Origin: Clostridiales bacterium
Lineage (GTDB): Bacteria > Bacillota > Clostridia > Christensenellales > Pumilibacteraceae
Length of the DNA: 64,000 nt
Direction of reading: 5' to 3'
Assembly: GCA_022508465.1 (NCBI GenBank)
Contig: JAFLVB010000001.1
Coordinates: 1 to 64,000 of the forward strand
In this document: in pieces, positions 42,664-52,100 of the stretch
Position numbering within the stretch: the stretch's first letter is position 1
Layout: the number at the start of each line of letters is the position of its first letter
Position numbers and translations under genes: made by a program
Notes under the pieces: model-generated
Databases searched by the model: none
What the model was told of the DNA's origin: nothing
Seen by the model: the letters and a program-made list of their open reading frames with translations, nothing else

Positions 42664-44049
42664 TTATTTTGCAAGTGCGATCATTGCTTTTTTGTAGATT
42701 TCGGCAGCCTTATGGAACTCCTCAATGGACACATGCTCGTCTATGTTGTGGATATTTGTCTCGGTGCCCTCAAAAGTCGGACCAAATGCAACGGCGTTAG
42801 GTAGCTCGCGCGCATAAGTGCCGCCGCCGCAAATAAGGCATTTGCCCTCTTTGCCCGTAGACTCTTCGTACACTTTGAGCAAGGTCTGTATAAGAGTGGA
42901 CGTCTTGTCGATGTAAAGGTTGGGCTTAAAGGTCTCTTCTTCGATCTTGGCGCGGCCGGGGAGCTTGGATAAAATTTGCTTTTTGATCTCCTCGTGAGAC
43001 GCCGAGATGGGCAGACGCATATCGAGGCTGAAGTAGAGCTTGTTGTCATCCACCTTGATTATGCCCATACTCATTGTAAGGTCGCCACTTACCTCGTCAC
43101 ACTTATAAATGCCGAGAGCTTCTGCGCAGATAGGTGTGCAGATGTATTCGTTCATAAACGAAACGATTTCGCTGCTGCCAAAGCAAGCAAGGAATTTGAA
43201 CAGCTTCCAAATAGCGTTATCGGCGCTAAACGGCGCCATTGCATGACCGGCTACGCCCTTGGTCTCTATGGTAATAACTTCGCCCTCGTCGGTTGCCTTG
43301 TAATCTTCGACGCGCACGCCGGAAGCCAAAATTCCGCCAACAACCTGTGAGCTGGTAAAGATCTTGTCGCTTACTTTGCCGCCGCAAATATTCATAATCT
43401 GTTTGCCGAGCGGGCTGTCCTTAAAGATGCTCAGCTTTGCATGGTCAGGGACTACGTTGTAGCTTTCGCCACCGCTTATGTAAGCGATATTCTTTGCAAA
43501 AAAGTCGTCGAGCGGCACCGAATACATAAGGTGAAGTATGCCCTTTTCGCTGTTGATGAGCGGGAAGTCGGAGTCGGGGACAAAGCTCATAGCGGGGATC
43601 TCGCCGTGCTGAACGTAGTATTTGATGCACTCGCTGCCGTGTTCCTCGTTGCAACCTACAATAATGCGGATACGACGTCGGAGCTTAATAGCGCTATCCT
43701 TGATCTCTTTGAGCGCGTTAAGGCACATAACCACGCTGCCCTTGTCGTCAACGACGCCTCTGCCATAGAGGTAGCCGTCTTCGATAACGAGCTTATAAGG
43801 GTCTGTCGTCCAGCCTTCGCCGGCGGGAACAACGTCAAGGTGGCAAAGCACGCCAATACAAGTGTCACCTGTGCCGTACTCGGCATATCCGCAATATCCG
43901 TCCATATTGCAAGTAGCAAAGCCGTAAGACTTTGCCTTAGCCAAAAACCAATCAAGCGCCTTGCGACATTCAACGCCGAACGGCGCACCTTCCTGAGCCT
44001 CGCCCATTTCGCTCTTAATGGCGATAATTTCTGCTAAATCGTTTAACAT
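42664..44049 (-). CDS. pepV: Dipeptidase PepV (M20 family)
   Basis: 461 residues, typical for PepV/Sapep. Di-zinc aminopeptidase that releases amino acids from dipeptides. Motifs: VLCHLDVVPAGEGW (His and Asp of the metal site), YGRGVVDDKG (bridging Asp), GCNEEHGSECI (catalytic Glu), FVPDSDFPLINSEKG and a closing ETNIHNIDEH with the last His. AAGGAAGG precedes the ATG, and the promoter is consensus. Independent of the trxA unit downstream. Confidence 0.93.
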   Translation of the reverse strand: MLNDLAEIIAIKSEMGEAQEGAPFGVECRKALDWFLAKAKSYGFATCNMDGYCGYAEYGTGDTCIGVLCHLDVVPAGEGWTTDPYKLVIEDGYLYGRGVVDDKGSVVMCLNALKEIKDSAIKLRRRIRIIVGCNEEHGSECIKYYVQHGEIPAMSFVPDSDFPLINSEKGILHLMYSVPLDDFFAKNIAYISGGESYNVVPDHAKLSIFKDSPLGKQIMNICGGKVSDKIFTSSQVVGGILASGVRVEDYKATDEGEVITIETKGVAGHAMAPFSADNAIWKLFKFLACFGSSEIVSFMNEYICTPICAEALGIYKCDEVSGDLTMSMGIIKVDDNKLYFSLDMRLPISASHEEIKKQILSKLPGRAKIEEETFKPNLYIDKTSTLIQTLLKVYEESTGKEGKCLICGGGTYARELPNAVAFGPTFEGTETNIHNIDEHVSIEEFHKAAEIYKKAMIALAK

Positions 44050-44079
44050 AAAAACCTTCCTTTATAATTTTTCGGATAT

Positions 44080-44108
44080 ATTATACTCCTAAAATTTGTA
44101 TATGTCAA
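44080..44108 (-). promoter_or_regulatory. Consensus promoter of pepV
   Basis: Minus strand: TTGACA (44103-44108), 17 bases, TATAAT (44080-44085). Confidence 0.85.
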
Positions 44109-44146
44109 GTAATAGGGCGAATATCATTAAGAGTAAAATAGGGCAA

Positions 44147-44186
44147 CAAAAAACAAAGAGGCAAATGGTTTTGCCTTCTTTGTTTT
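44147..44186 (-). terminator. Terminator of LRR lipoprotein gene
   Basis: On the minus strand AACAAAGAAGGCAAA pairs with TTTGCCTCTTTGTT, with one bulge, followed by TTTTTT. Confidence 0.8.
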
Positions 44187-44198
44187 TAGAAAATAAAT

Positions 44199-45728
44199 TT
44201 ATTTGCTTTTAATTATAGTGCCGTCTTTTAGAATATCTCCGTCCGTGCAGTGGATAGTGTATTCGCCTGTATCATAATCCCAAGGATACATAGTACCTGT
44301 ATCTTTATCTATTAAATTCCATTGTTTAATTGTGCCTTCGTAATATATGTCTTTTAAATTAATACAGCTAGTAAACACTATAGATCTAAATCTACTAACA
44401 CTTACAGGTATTGTAATTTTAGATAAATTACTGCACAAATAGAAAGTGTTATAATCAATTAAAGTTACACCTTGTGGAATTGTAAATACAGTGAGGCTAT
44501 TGCAACCAAAAAAAGCATAACTGCCAATTTCTGTAACACAATTCATAGATATTTTTGTTAAACTGCTACAATTCAAAAAAGCACGTTCTTGAATGATTTT
44601 TACACTATCTGGAATAATAATTTCTGTTAAACTAGTGCGACCATTAAAGGCATTTTCACCGATAATCGTAACACTGCCGTCAGCAGGGATTTTACTGTTA
44701 TTGCAACCGGCAAGTAATGTTTTAGCCGCAGTTTCTATTAAGCAATTATTATTGCTATGATAAACGGGGTTATCAGGGGAAACAATAATGCTTTCTAAAT
44801 TGCTACAGCCTTCAAATGCATTTCTTCCAATGTCTACAAGGCTGGCGGGTAGCTCTATTTTTTTTAAATTAGTGCAATCAAAAAATGCACAGTCTCCTAA
44901 ACTTGTTAAATTTCGGGGAATCGTTATATCTGTTAGGTTTTTACAATAAGAAAAAGCCCACTCACCAATGCTTGTTACGCTATCTGGAATAGTGACAGTT
45001 GTGATCTCGTCGTAAGTAGCAGTATACAAAATGCTAGTTACAGGTGTTCCGTTTATGTTTGAACGAATATTAATATTTTGTTTACTATCTGTAAATCCCG
45101 TAACTGAATAATTACCATCTGCTCCCACGTGATATCTTATACCATCATATTCTGTTACTATAGATGATTTATTTTTATAAAAATGCCTTGAGGGATGAAA
45201 AATATTAAATGCATCATTTGTTTGGCTAATATATAGTGCGCCGTCTCTGACTCCGCCTATACTGAGCCAGGTATTTTCAACGTAAAATTTAATTTGATGA
45301 TCGTTCAAGGTGTACGTATAATTATAAACTTTTTGAACATAGTCATAATTATTTTCTTCATCGAATTCCAGCATTTGAAATACTTCTTGAGCAGTGCCAT
45401 CTGAATTAATTTTTATAAAAGCCTCTTTATTTAAATCATTTTCTTTTTTAGAATAGTCATATTCATAGGCGTAATATATTCCTGATATATCGCTTGGGTC
45501 ATCAGACTTATTGTTCTCGTCATCGTCAGTTTCATTGTTTCCTTCAATTATTTCAGGGTTTTTGATAGTATTATCTGTAGTGCCTTCGTCAGTTTCATTG
45601 TTTCCTTCGATTATTTCAGGGTTTTTGATAGTATTATCTGTAGCGTCATCCAAATTGCAACCTATAAGCCCTATGCAGAATAGGGATAAGAGCATACAAA
45701 GTATGCAAAAATAAGCTAACTTCTTCAT
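44199..45728 (-). CDS. BspA-like leucine-rich repeat lipoprotein
   Basis: 509 residues from the ATG at 45726-45728 (GGAGG upstream). The lipobox GLIGC gives lipidated Cys24. Then comes an acidic, Thr/Asn-rich stalk with a 21-residue duplication (NTIKNPEIIEGNNETD repeated), and a beta domain (about 75-160). From about residue 175 run LRR_5 repeats (VTIPDSVTSIGEWAFSYCKN, IELPASLVDIGRNAFEGC, IIIPDSVKIIQERAFLNC). Like the protein at 3704, it should sit on the cell surface. It ends with GTIKQWNLIDKDTG, a tail motif also found at the end of the 3704 protein (GTMEEWNNITLGDG). Confidence 0.9.
   Translation of the reverse strand: MKKLAYFCILCMLLSLFCIGLIGCNLDDATDNTIKNPEIIEGNNETDEGTTDNTIKNPEIIEGNNETDDDENNKSDDPSDISGIYYAYEYDYSKKENDLNKEAFIKINSDGTAQEVFQMLEFDEENNYDYVQKVYNYTYTLNDHQIKFYVENTWLSIGGVRDGALYISQTNDAFNIFHPSRHFYKNKSSIVTEYDGIRYHVGADGNYSVTGFTDSKQNINIRSNINGTPVTSILYTATYDEITTVTIPDSVTSIGEWAFSYCKNLTDITIPRNLTSLGDCAFFDCTNLKKIELPASLVDIGRNAFEGCSNLESIIVSPDNPVYHSNNNCLIETAAKTLLAGCNNSKIPADGSVTIIGENAFNGRTSLTEIIIPDSVKIIQERAFLNCSSLTKISMNCVTEIGSYAFFGCNSLTVFTIPQGVTLIDYNTFYLCSNLSKITIPVSVSRFRSIVFTSCINLKDIYYEGTIKQWNLIDKDTGTMYPWDYDTGEYTIHCTDGDILKDGTIIKSK
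45524..45643 (-). repeat. Near-identical 57-base direct repeat in the LRR gene
   Basis: Copies at 45524-45580 and 45587-45643 differ at one base and have a period of 63 (21 codons). They encode the lipoprotein's stalk. Confidence 0.85.
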
Positions 45729-45759
45729 GATATGTCCTCCTTGTTTATTGTTACTAAAT

Positions 45760-45788
45760 AGCATACACTAATTTACATAATTTGTCAA
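45760..45788 (-). promoter_or_regulatory. Promoter of LRR lipoprotein gene
   Basis: Minus strand: TTGACA (45783-45788), 17 bases, TATGCT (45760-45765). Confidence 0.75.
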
Positions 45789-45865
45789 GTTTATTATAGA
45801 AATTTTTAATTTAAATCACAATTTGGTTTTGTAAAATAGAAATTTTCAAAACCAAACAATAAAAC

Positions 45866-45894
45866 TTGCTTTATTTTTGGTTTTGGCGTATAAT
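45866..45894 (+). promoter_or_regulatory. Promoter of gltX
   Basis: TTGCTT (45866-45871), 17 bases, TATAAT (45889-45894); predicted start near 45901. Confidence 0.65.
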
Positions 45895-45900
45895 ACGATT

Positions 45901-46020
45901 GCGAAGCCGCTTTGAGGGGTTCTAACCGGTTATAGGCTGCTCCCTCAAGGTTGAGGCCTATCACAAGGTTAAAAGTTTTTTGGTTACTTTTTTGCCTAAA
46001 AAAGTAATCCAGCACAGTTT
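45901..46020 (+). promoter_or_regulatory. Structured gltX leader containing a dispersed repeat
   Basis: TTGAGGG (about 45911-45917) can pair with CCCTCAA, while ATAGGC can instead pair with GCCTAT, and the two pairings conflict. A second hairpin, TTACTTTTTT-GCCT-AAAAAAGTAA (45984-46007), includes a 27-base repeat also at 26769. No T-box signature (AGGGUGGNACCGCG) is visible. Confidence 0.4.
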
Positions 46021-46032
46021 AAGGAGAAAGCA

Positions 46033-47451
46033 ATGAAAGAAGTAAGAACAAGATTTGCGCCGTCACCGACGGGATACTTGCATATAGGCGGACTACGTAC
46101 AGCGCTGTATGCATATTTGTATGCCAAAAAGAACGGTGGCAAATTCATTTTGCGTATAGAGGACACCGACAGGGAAAGATATGTTCCCGGCTCGGTAGAA
46201 ATAATTTATTCGACGCTCAAAGACGCCGGACTTATCTACGACGAAGGTCCGGACGTGGGTGGCGATTACGGCCCGTACATTCAGAGCGAGCGCAAGAACG
46301 CGTATCTCGAATATGCCAAGCAGCTTGTGGAAAACGGTAGTGCGTATTACTGTTTTTGCACAAAAGAGAGGCTGGAGGAGATTCACGAAAAGGGCGCGAC
46401 CAAGTACGACAAGCATTGCGCTTCTTTAAGCAAGGAAGAGGTCGAAATGCGCTTAGCTCGTGGCGACAGCTATGTAATAAGGCAGAATATCCCCGAGACG
46501 GGCAGCACGACATACACCGACATGGTATTTGGCGACATCACGGTGGACAACAAGGAGCTTGAGGACAACATTTTGATTAAATCGGACGGAATGCCCACAT
46601 ACAACTTCGCCAACGTAGTCGACGACCACCTTATGGGCATTAACTACGTAATAAGGGGAGTAGAGTATCTGTCCAGCACGCCCAAGTACAATCTTTTGTA
46701 CGACGGTCTCGGCTGGGAGCGCCCGCACTATATCCATTTGCAGCCCATAATGCGCGACGCGACTCACAAGCTGAGCAAGCGCTACGGCGACGCGAGCTAC
46801 GAGGACTTTATCAAAAAGGGCTTTTTAAAAGAAGCCATAATCAACTATATAGCATTGCTCGGTTGGAGCAGCAAGGACAATACCGAAAAGTTCAGCTTAA
46901 CTGAGCTTGTGGATAAATTCGACCTTGCGGGCGTGAGCCACTCGCCGAGCATCTTTGACGAGCAAAAGATGAAGTACATCAACTCGCTTTACGTCAAAGA
47001 GATGAGTGAAGACGACTTCCATAACTACGCGCTCAAATTCTATGGCGATTATGACTATCTTAAAGGGCTTGACCTTAAATTTTTGTCGACGCTACTTCAT
47101 TCGAGAGTGGAAGTTTTCACCGATATAGGCAAGTTGACCGAATTTCTTACTCAGTTCGACGGTTACAATACCGAGCTATTTACCAACGCCAAGTGGAAGA
47201 CGGATGTAGCGGTAGCTAAGGCGATGCTTCCCGGGCTTATTGAACTGACCGAACAGTCGTTCGAGTCTTTGCACGATGCGCTTATCGCTTACGGCGAGAA
47301 CAATGGGTATAAAAAAGGTCAGGTGCTTTGGGTTTACCGTATCGCCTTGACGGGCGCACAGTCCACTCCGGGCGGAGCAACCGAGATGGCTGAACTCCTC
47401 GGCAAAGAAGAAAGCCTTAGGAGATTAAAGGAAAGTTTGATTAGGTTATGA
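46033..47451 (+). CDS. gltX: Glutamyl-tRNA synthetase
   Basis: 472 residues, standard bacterial length. Charges tRNA-Glu. Class I signatures: FAPSPTGYLHIGG with HIGG at 17-20, and the KMSKS-type KLSKR at 246-250. LRIEDTDRERY is intact. Gut Firmicutes without GlnRS usually use this enzyme for tRNA-Gln too, with GatCAB. AAGGAG precedes the ATG. It overlaps the following transporter start by four bases. Confidence 0.96.
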   Translation: MKEVRTRFAPSPTGYLHIGGLRTALYAYLYAKKNGGKFILRIEDTDRERYVPGSVEIIYSTLKDAGLIYDEGPDVGGDYGPYIQSERKNAYLEYAKQLVENGSAYYCFCTKERLEEIHEKGATKYDKHCASLSKEEVEMRLARGDSYVIRQNIPETGSTTYTDMVFGDITVDNKELEDNILIKSDGMPTYNFANVVDDHLMGINYVIRGVEYLSSTPKYNLLYDGLGWERPHYIHLQPIMRDATHKLSKRYGDASYEDFIKKGFLKEAIINYIALLGWSSKDNTEKFSLTELVDKFDLAGVSHSPSIFDEQKMKYINSLYVKEMSEDDFHNYALKFYGDYDYLKGLDLKFLSTLLHSRVEVFTDIGKLTEFLTQFDGYNTELFTNAKWKTDVAVAKAMLPGLIELTEQSFESLHDALIAYGENNGYKKGQVLWVYRIALTGAQSTPGGATEMAELLGKEESLRRLKESLIRL

Positions 47452-48626
47452 ACAAGAGAATTGTAGCAGTTATAGCCTGCCTTGTAGTGCAGCTATTAGT
47501 CGGCATTTTGTATCTATGGAGTATTTTTAACGAGCCCGTGCAGGCGTTTTTCGGGCTGCCTAAGTCTATGGCATCCATGGTGCAGTCGGTAATGATGTTC
47601 GGATTCGTAACCGGCAACCTGATAGGCGGATATTTGCAGGATAAAACCAACCCGCGCCTTGTTGCTTTTATAGGTGTGAGCCTGTTTGGCGGAGGCATTT
47701 TACTCACGGCATTTGTGTCGTTTGCTACCTGGCTTATCTTTGTTACATACGGCGTAATTGCGGGACTGGGGTGCGGTTTTACGTACGGAAGCGTGCTTTC
47801 GTGCCTACAAAAATGGTTCCCTAATAAGCGCGGTTTTGCGTCCGGATTGTCGGTAGCCGCATTCGGATTTTCGACGGTGGTGTTCACGCCGGTTGCCGAG
47901 GCGCTTATGAATGCATTTGACGGCAATATGCGCAATACGTTTTTGACGCTCTCCCTTATCTTTTTGGTAGTCGGGCTAATTGCTTGCATATTTATTAGAC
48001 TGCCGCAGGGCGAAGCTAATAAGGCTAACGAGGGCCCGTATCTTACGCCCAAGCAAGCACTCAAGGAACCGAGGTTTTGGTGCATAGCACTCACTCTGTT
48101 TTTTGTAAATGCGACCTGGAATATTGTATGTCCCGTAATAAAAGGCATGGGTATAGAAAGGGGATTGTCGGTGAGTGCGGCAGGGGTGCTCGTTATGCTT
48201 ACCGGCGTGCTCAGTGCAACAGGCAGATTGTCAATGGCGACGATTTCGGATAAAATAGGCAGAGTGCTTACCGTTACTTTGCTCGCCGTCCTTACTCTTA
48301 TTTGTGCGGTCATGCTTATCTTTTCGTCAGAGTGGCTGTTCTTTGTTGTCATCTTGCTTGTGGCGTTTGCATACGGCGGACCGTCGGCAACTTTGCCCGC
48401 AATGACGACAGACCTTTGCGGCGCTAAGTACAGCGGCACAAACTACGGTATGGCTATGCTTGGGCTTGGATTCTCGTCCATTGTGTTTAACGGAATTTCC
48501 AACGCGCTTGTTGGAGCCACAGGTGATTTTACGGCAAGCTTTATCCTCGGAGCTGTCACCGCAGTTATAACCGTCGTGCTTATGATTTTGTATAAATTCT
48601 TTACTAAACGTGCCCACCTTATGTGA
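47448..48626 (+). CDS. OFA-type MFS transporter
   Basis: 392 residues, twelve predicted helices. Close to the oxalate/formate antiporter family: GILYLWSIFNEPVQAFFGLP, the loop between helices 2 and 3 GGYLQDKTNPR, and GLGCGFTYGSVLSCLQKWFP in helix 4-5. The linking loop has LTPKQALKEPRFWCIALTLF, also typical. Probably exchanges small organic acids; the substrate is unknown. The ATGA overlap with gltX implies co-transcription, an odd pairing for a synthetase. Confidence 0.87.
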   Translation: MNKRIVAVIACLVVQLLVGILYLWSIFNEPVQAFFGLPKSMASMVQSVMMFGFVTGNLIGGYLQDKTNPRLVAFIGVSLFGGGILLTAFVSFATWLIFVTYGVIAGLGCGFTYGSVLSCLQKWFPNKRGFASGLSVAAFGFSTVVFTPVAEALMNAFDGNMRNTFLTLSLIFLVVGLIACIFIRLPQGEANKANEGPYLTPKQALKEPRFWCIALTLFFVNATWNIVCPVIKGMGIERGLSVSAAGVLVMLTGVLSATGRLSMATISDKIGRVLTVTLLAVLTLICAVMLIFSSEWLFFVVILLVAFAYGGPSATLPAMTTDLCGAKYSGTNYGMAMLGLGFSSIVFNGISNALVGATGDFTASFILGAVTAVITVVLMILYKFFTKRAHLM

Positions 48627-48694
48627 CCTTCCCCCTGCCGGAGGCAACGAGGGGGAAGGTGGCTGCGAGGCACGAGCAGACGGATGAGGGTGAA
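48627..48694 (+). repeat. Palindromic repeat, family C
   Basis: CCTTCCCCC (48629-48637) pairs with GGGGGAAGG (48652-48660), with an inner TGCC-GGA-GGCA. Then comes GGCTGCGAGGCACGAGCAGA, CGGATGAGGGTGA. It is wedged directly after the transporter stop and before its terminator. Confidence 0.7.
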
Positions 48695-48707
48695 TATAAA
48701 ATAACAC

Positions 48708-48742
48708 AATAAGTTGTTACAGCAATGTAGCAACTTATTTTT
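48708..48742 (+). terminator. Terminator of gltX-transporter unit
   Basis: AATAAGTTGTTACA (48708-48721) pairs with TGTAGCAACTTATT (48726-48739) with one G-U pair, then TTT. Confidence 0.8.
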
Positions 48743-48777
48743 ATATTCCTCAAATTGAGCGTAGCGAAACCAATAAT

Positions 48778-48906
48778 AAAGGCCTCCACCTTACTCGCCG
48801 TTGGCTCGTGGCGTTCGCACTCTACGAGTGCTCGGCTAAGGAGTGTGGACTAAAAGGCTCCCCTGTGCAAGGGGATCTGGCGCCGCAGGCGCCTGAGGGA
48901 CTGTAT
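48778..48906 (+). repeat. Repeat pair: family D segment and family B copy
   Basis: GGCTCGTGGCGTTCG, then GAGTGCTCGGCTAAGGAG (about 48803-48843) resembles the insert in the loop at 26672. Next to it GGCTCCCCT-GTGCA-AGGGGATC and GGCGCC-GCA-GGCGCC (48856-48894), then CTGAGGGA, is a family B copy. Confidence 0.65.
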
Positions 48907-48981
48907 TATAGTTGTAAAATACTTGCAATATCGTCCGGCAAGTGTTAAATGTGAACTATCATTGAAACTTTTGCAATCCGC

Positions 48982-49010
48982 TTGACAATTGCGGATTTTT
49001 GTTTTATAAT
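48982..49010 (+). promoter_or_regulatory. Consensus promoter of giant surface protein
   Basis: TTGACA (48982-48987), 17 bases, TATAAT (49005-49010). The leader of about 140 bases has GCTAT/ATAGC and a G/C-rich GCGGGGCCCG near 49122; no known riboswitch is recognised. Confidence 0.85.
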
Positions 49011-49156
49011 GTACAATGTATAGATGTGTAAGTATAATATTTGCATATATGTACAAAAAAAGCAATTATACAAATTTTACCTGCCCGTTTTGCTATGTAG
49101 ACACTTAAAAATGCGATATAGCGGGGCCCGTTGGGATATAAGAGGTGAATTTTTTT

Positions 49157-52100
49157 ATGAAAATCGTAAGGAGCACAACGCATACAAAAAAAGCAAGCCT
49201 GACGCGTTTTTGGGTGGGGCTGATATGCATGCTTGCAATATTTTGGGGATTAAGCACGGCGGTCGTTGTAGCTGCCGGGCCTGTTAGAGCGCAATATGAG
49301 ACACGTGCGCAGACAAAGGCGCGCCTTATGCACCAAATTATGTATGATGACTGGGATCCGTATTCCTCGGATATGTCGATTGAAGAGTTCTATGCTTTAA
49401 TGGAGCTTTTTGACGAAGGCAAGCTTCCGCTTGAAAAGGACAAAAACAATGGCACAAACAACAACCGTCCCGGACAATTGACCCCGGGACAGTCAACACC
49501 CAATCAGTCAACACCAAGTTGGGGCGATGGACCTTCCATCGACGAACCCTTCTTTGACGGACAAGAAGGCGGATCGACAACCACACCTTCCACCAAGGGC
49601 GAGGATCTTTACATTCCGCGTAGCATGTTTATGTACACAGGGCTACCCGATAGCTTTGTAGCCAAGGACCCTACGGACCAAAATGTGTTCCTTAAGTACA
49701 AATCCGAGTTTATTGAGCGCGACTCTGAACCCAAGCAGCCATGGCCCAATAATTACGGGAATTATGTGGAAAAAATTCTGCCGTATGGAGAAAAAGAAGA
49801 AGGGGCGACTGTAAAAAAAGATTACAATTACGAGCCGTACGACCCGTATACTAACAAGTCGTACACTGTAAAAAGTATCACACATAACGATAACGGAGAG
49901 GTTACCGCCGGCGAGTTTACGTTGGATGGTGATACATACATATTTAACGCGGAAGACGGCAGACTGTATAATGAGATATGTAAAGATACGATAAAGGCAT
50001 ATCCGTTCGCGTTCAGACATATCGAGTCCAACGGCAACCTTGGCGAATTTTACACGAGAAATGCTGATGGCGGAAAGCTGTACAATTCGACCGGCGAACC
50101 CTATCAGCCGAGCGACGACCCCAAGGAAAACCGCTTCAAATCGTTGAGCACCGAAAACGTTTACATCGTCGAAAAGAGCGGAGAAGGACTTTGGGAATAT
50201 GATGAGAATAATGTGGCTGGCGACTATCTGGGAAGCGTATTTAGCGAGGACGCGGGCGATTATTTTGTCTATACGCAAATGATCAATGGAGCACTAACCG
50301 GCCAAATCTATGAGTGGAAAAACAATGCCCTGTATATACCGGGCTTTGAAACTGCCCAAACCAATATTATCAAAGCACTTGCCTTTTACTATCCCTCGGG
50401 ACTTGACCGGTATGGCGACGGCTACTACCGTCCTGCTATGGACTGGAAGGGCGTCAAGGTAGACAATGAAGACAAAACATCGGATACTTATCACAGGGCA
50501 CTTATCGTACAAGAAGGTAAAAATGCCGACGACAGAACCATTGCGGGTGATGTCGACCAATCATTTTTCCAAAAATACGAGGGCTACTATGTAAAGCAAG
50601 TTTCGCTGGGCGGCATCGAGGCAAAGGTGCTCGGCATCATTGAGATAGAAGAGGGCAAATATGTCTACTACTATCTCTCTGCCGAAGACCAAAGCAACAC
50701 GGTAAGTACAACCACGCTCAACGATAAGCAACGCTTTATCGTGCAATACACCGTCAACGAGCATTTGGTAAACTATGCCGTTGCGATGGCCGGCGAAGAT
50801 GTAAAAACAGTGTCCGAGAATATTAAAAAAGAGGTAAACGGCAAAGTCATCTATAACGACTATGTTACCGATAAGGCTAAAAAAGAAGCAGGCTTTGATG
50901 ATGTTGCGAGCATCTTTGGGGAAGGCCGCCCCTCTAACACAACCGACGGTGCTTACTCTTTTGACGTAACAGCACCTTACGGCTATACAACCACCATCTA
51001 TATCCGGCTTGATATGACCGTAGACAATACTCCCGAGAAATGGCCCGAAGGCTGGCCTAAGACGATCCCCATTATAATTAACCATACCGGTAAAAGGAAG
51101 GAGGCGGAAAAAGACTATCGCGAAGCATTTGAGAAATTTCTTGCAACGGTAGACTCTTCTTTTAACATTGGTGATGACATTGATGATTTCGTTTACGAAA
51201 CCGGAAGCGGAGATAACCGCGATTTAAAGTTGACATACAAGGGTTCCTCTCAGTATAAGGACGTCATTCAGGGTGTGCTCGATAAGATGGCCGAGCGTAT
51301 CAACGAGTTTAGCGAGCATAATGACGCGCATCCCCTCGGAATGTACCCTGTCTATGAACTGGACGGTGACGCGTTGACTCCGAATACCGAGGAGGGACCA
51401 TCCGTCTTTAACTGGAATGAAACCTTCTATAACCATAACGTGCGCGCAGACCGCATAATTATTGCGGTGCTTACAAAGCTCCATGACCCGCAGTTCAGCG
51501 TTAAAGAAATGTTGAAAACTAGCAACTTGTCCGGCCGCGGTACATCGTCTACTGAAAAATTTGCAAAGAATTCGGTTAAGCCTTATACCGAGCTTGAAGG
51601 ATTTGAGGGTGACTATTACGATGCCGACTTTATCTGGCATGATGATGACAACGCTCACGGGGGAATAAAAAGTGAACCTATGACCGGTCATGCCGACTAT
51701 CCCAATATCGAAACCGGAGATGGCTGGAAATGGTCAAACACGGATTATAATAAGTATGATAACTTGTTCCATTCTCCCAAGGATATGTGGGACGATGACA
51801 AAGACGGACTCTACGACTTTGTTTGGGTGTTCCAGACGAATAACGATAGCGGAGGCTATCTTTTAGACTCACTCTCCATCAATGGCGTAGCATTTGAAGT
51901 CCCATTCTACCCGAAATATGTGTACAGAAACCGTACCAACAGCTACAGAGATACCACTTACACATTTGCGAATGCAAGTACGAATAACGAGACCGAGCCC
52001 TGGCAGACAAAAGGCACCCTACCGGATGGGGCAACCGTCTATGTGGAAAAGCTGATGGGCGCCGATCACTTTGCTGGAAACGGTCATCCGCAGCGTGTCT

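Noticed and set aside
45806-46015. 69-codon ORF on the minus strand
   Set aside because: It overlaps the gltX promoter and leader and consists of a dispersed repeat.
45901-46032. T-box leader for gltX
   Set aside because: No AGGGUGGNACCGCG antiterminator motif and no Glu specifier loop could be seen.
49024-49287. 87-codon ORF upstream of the giant protein
   Set aside because: It is out of frame, overlaps the signal peptide region and has no ribosome binding site.
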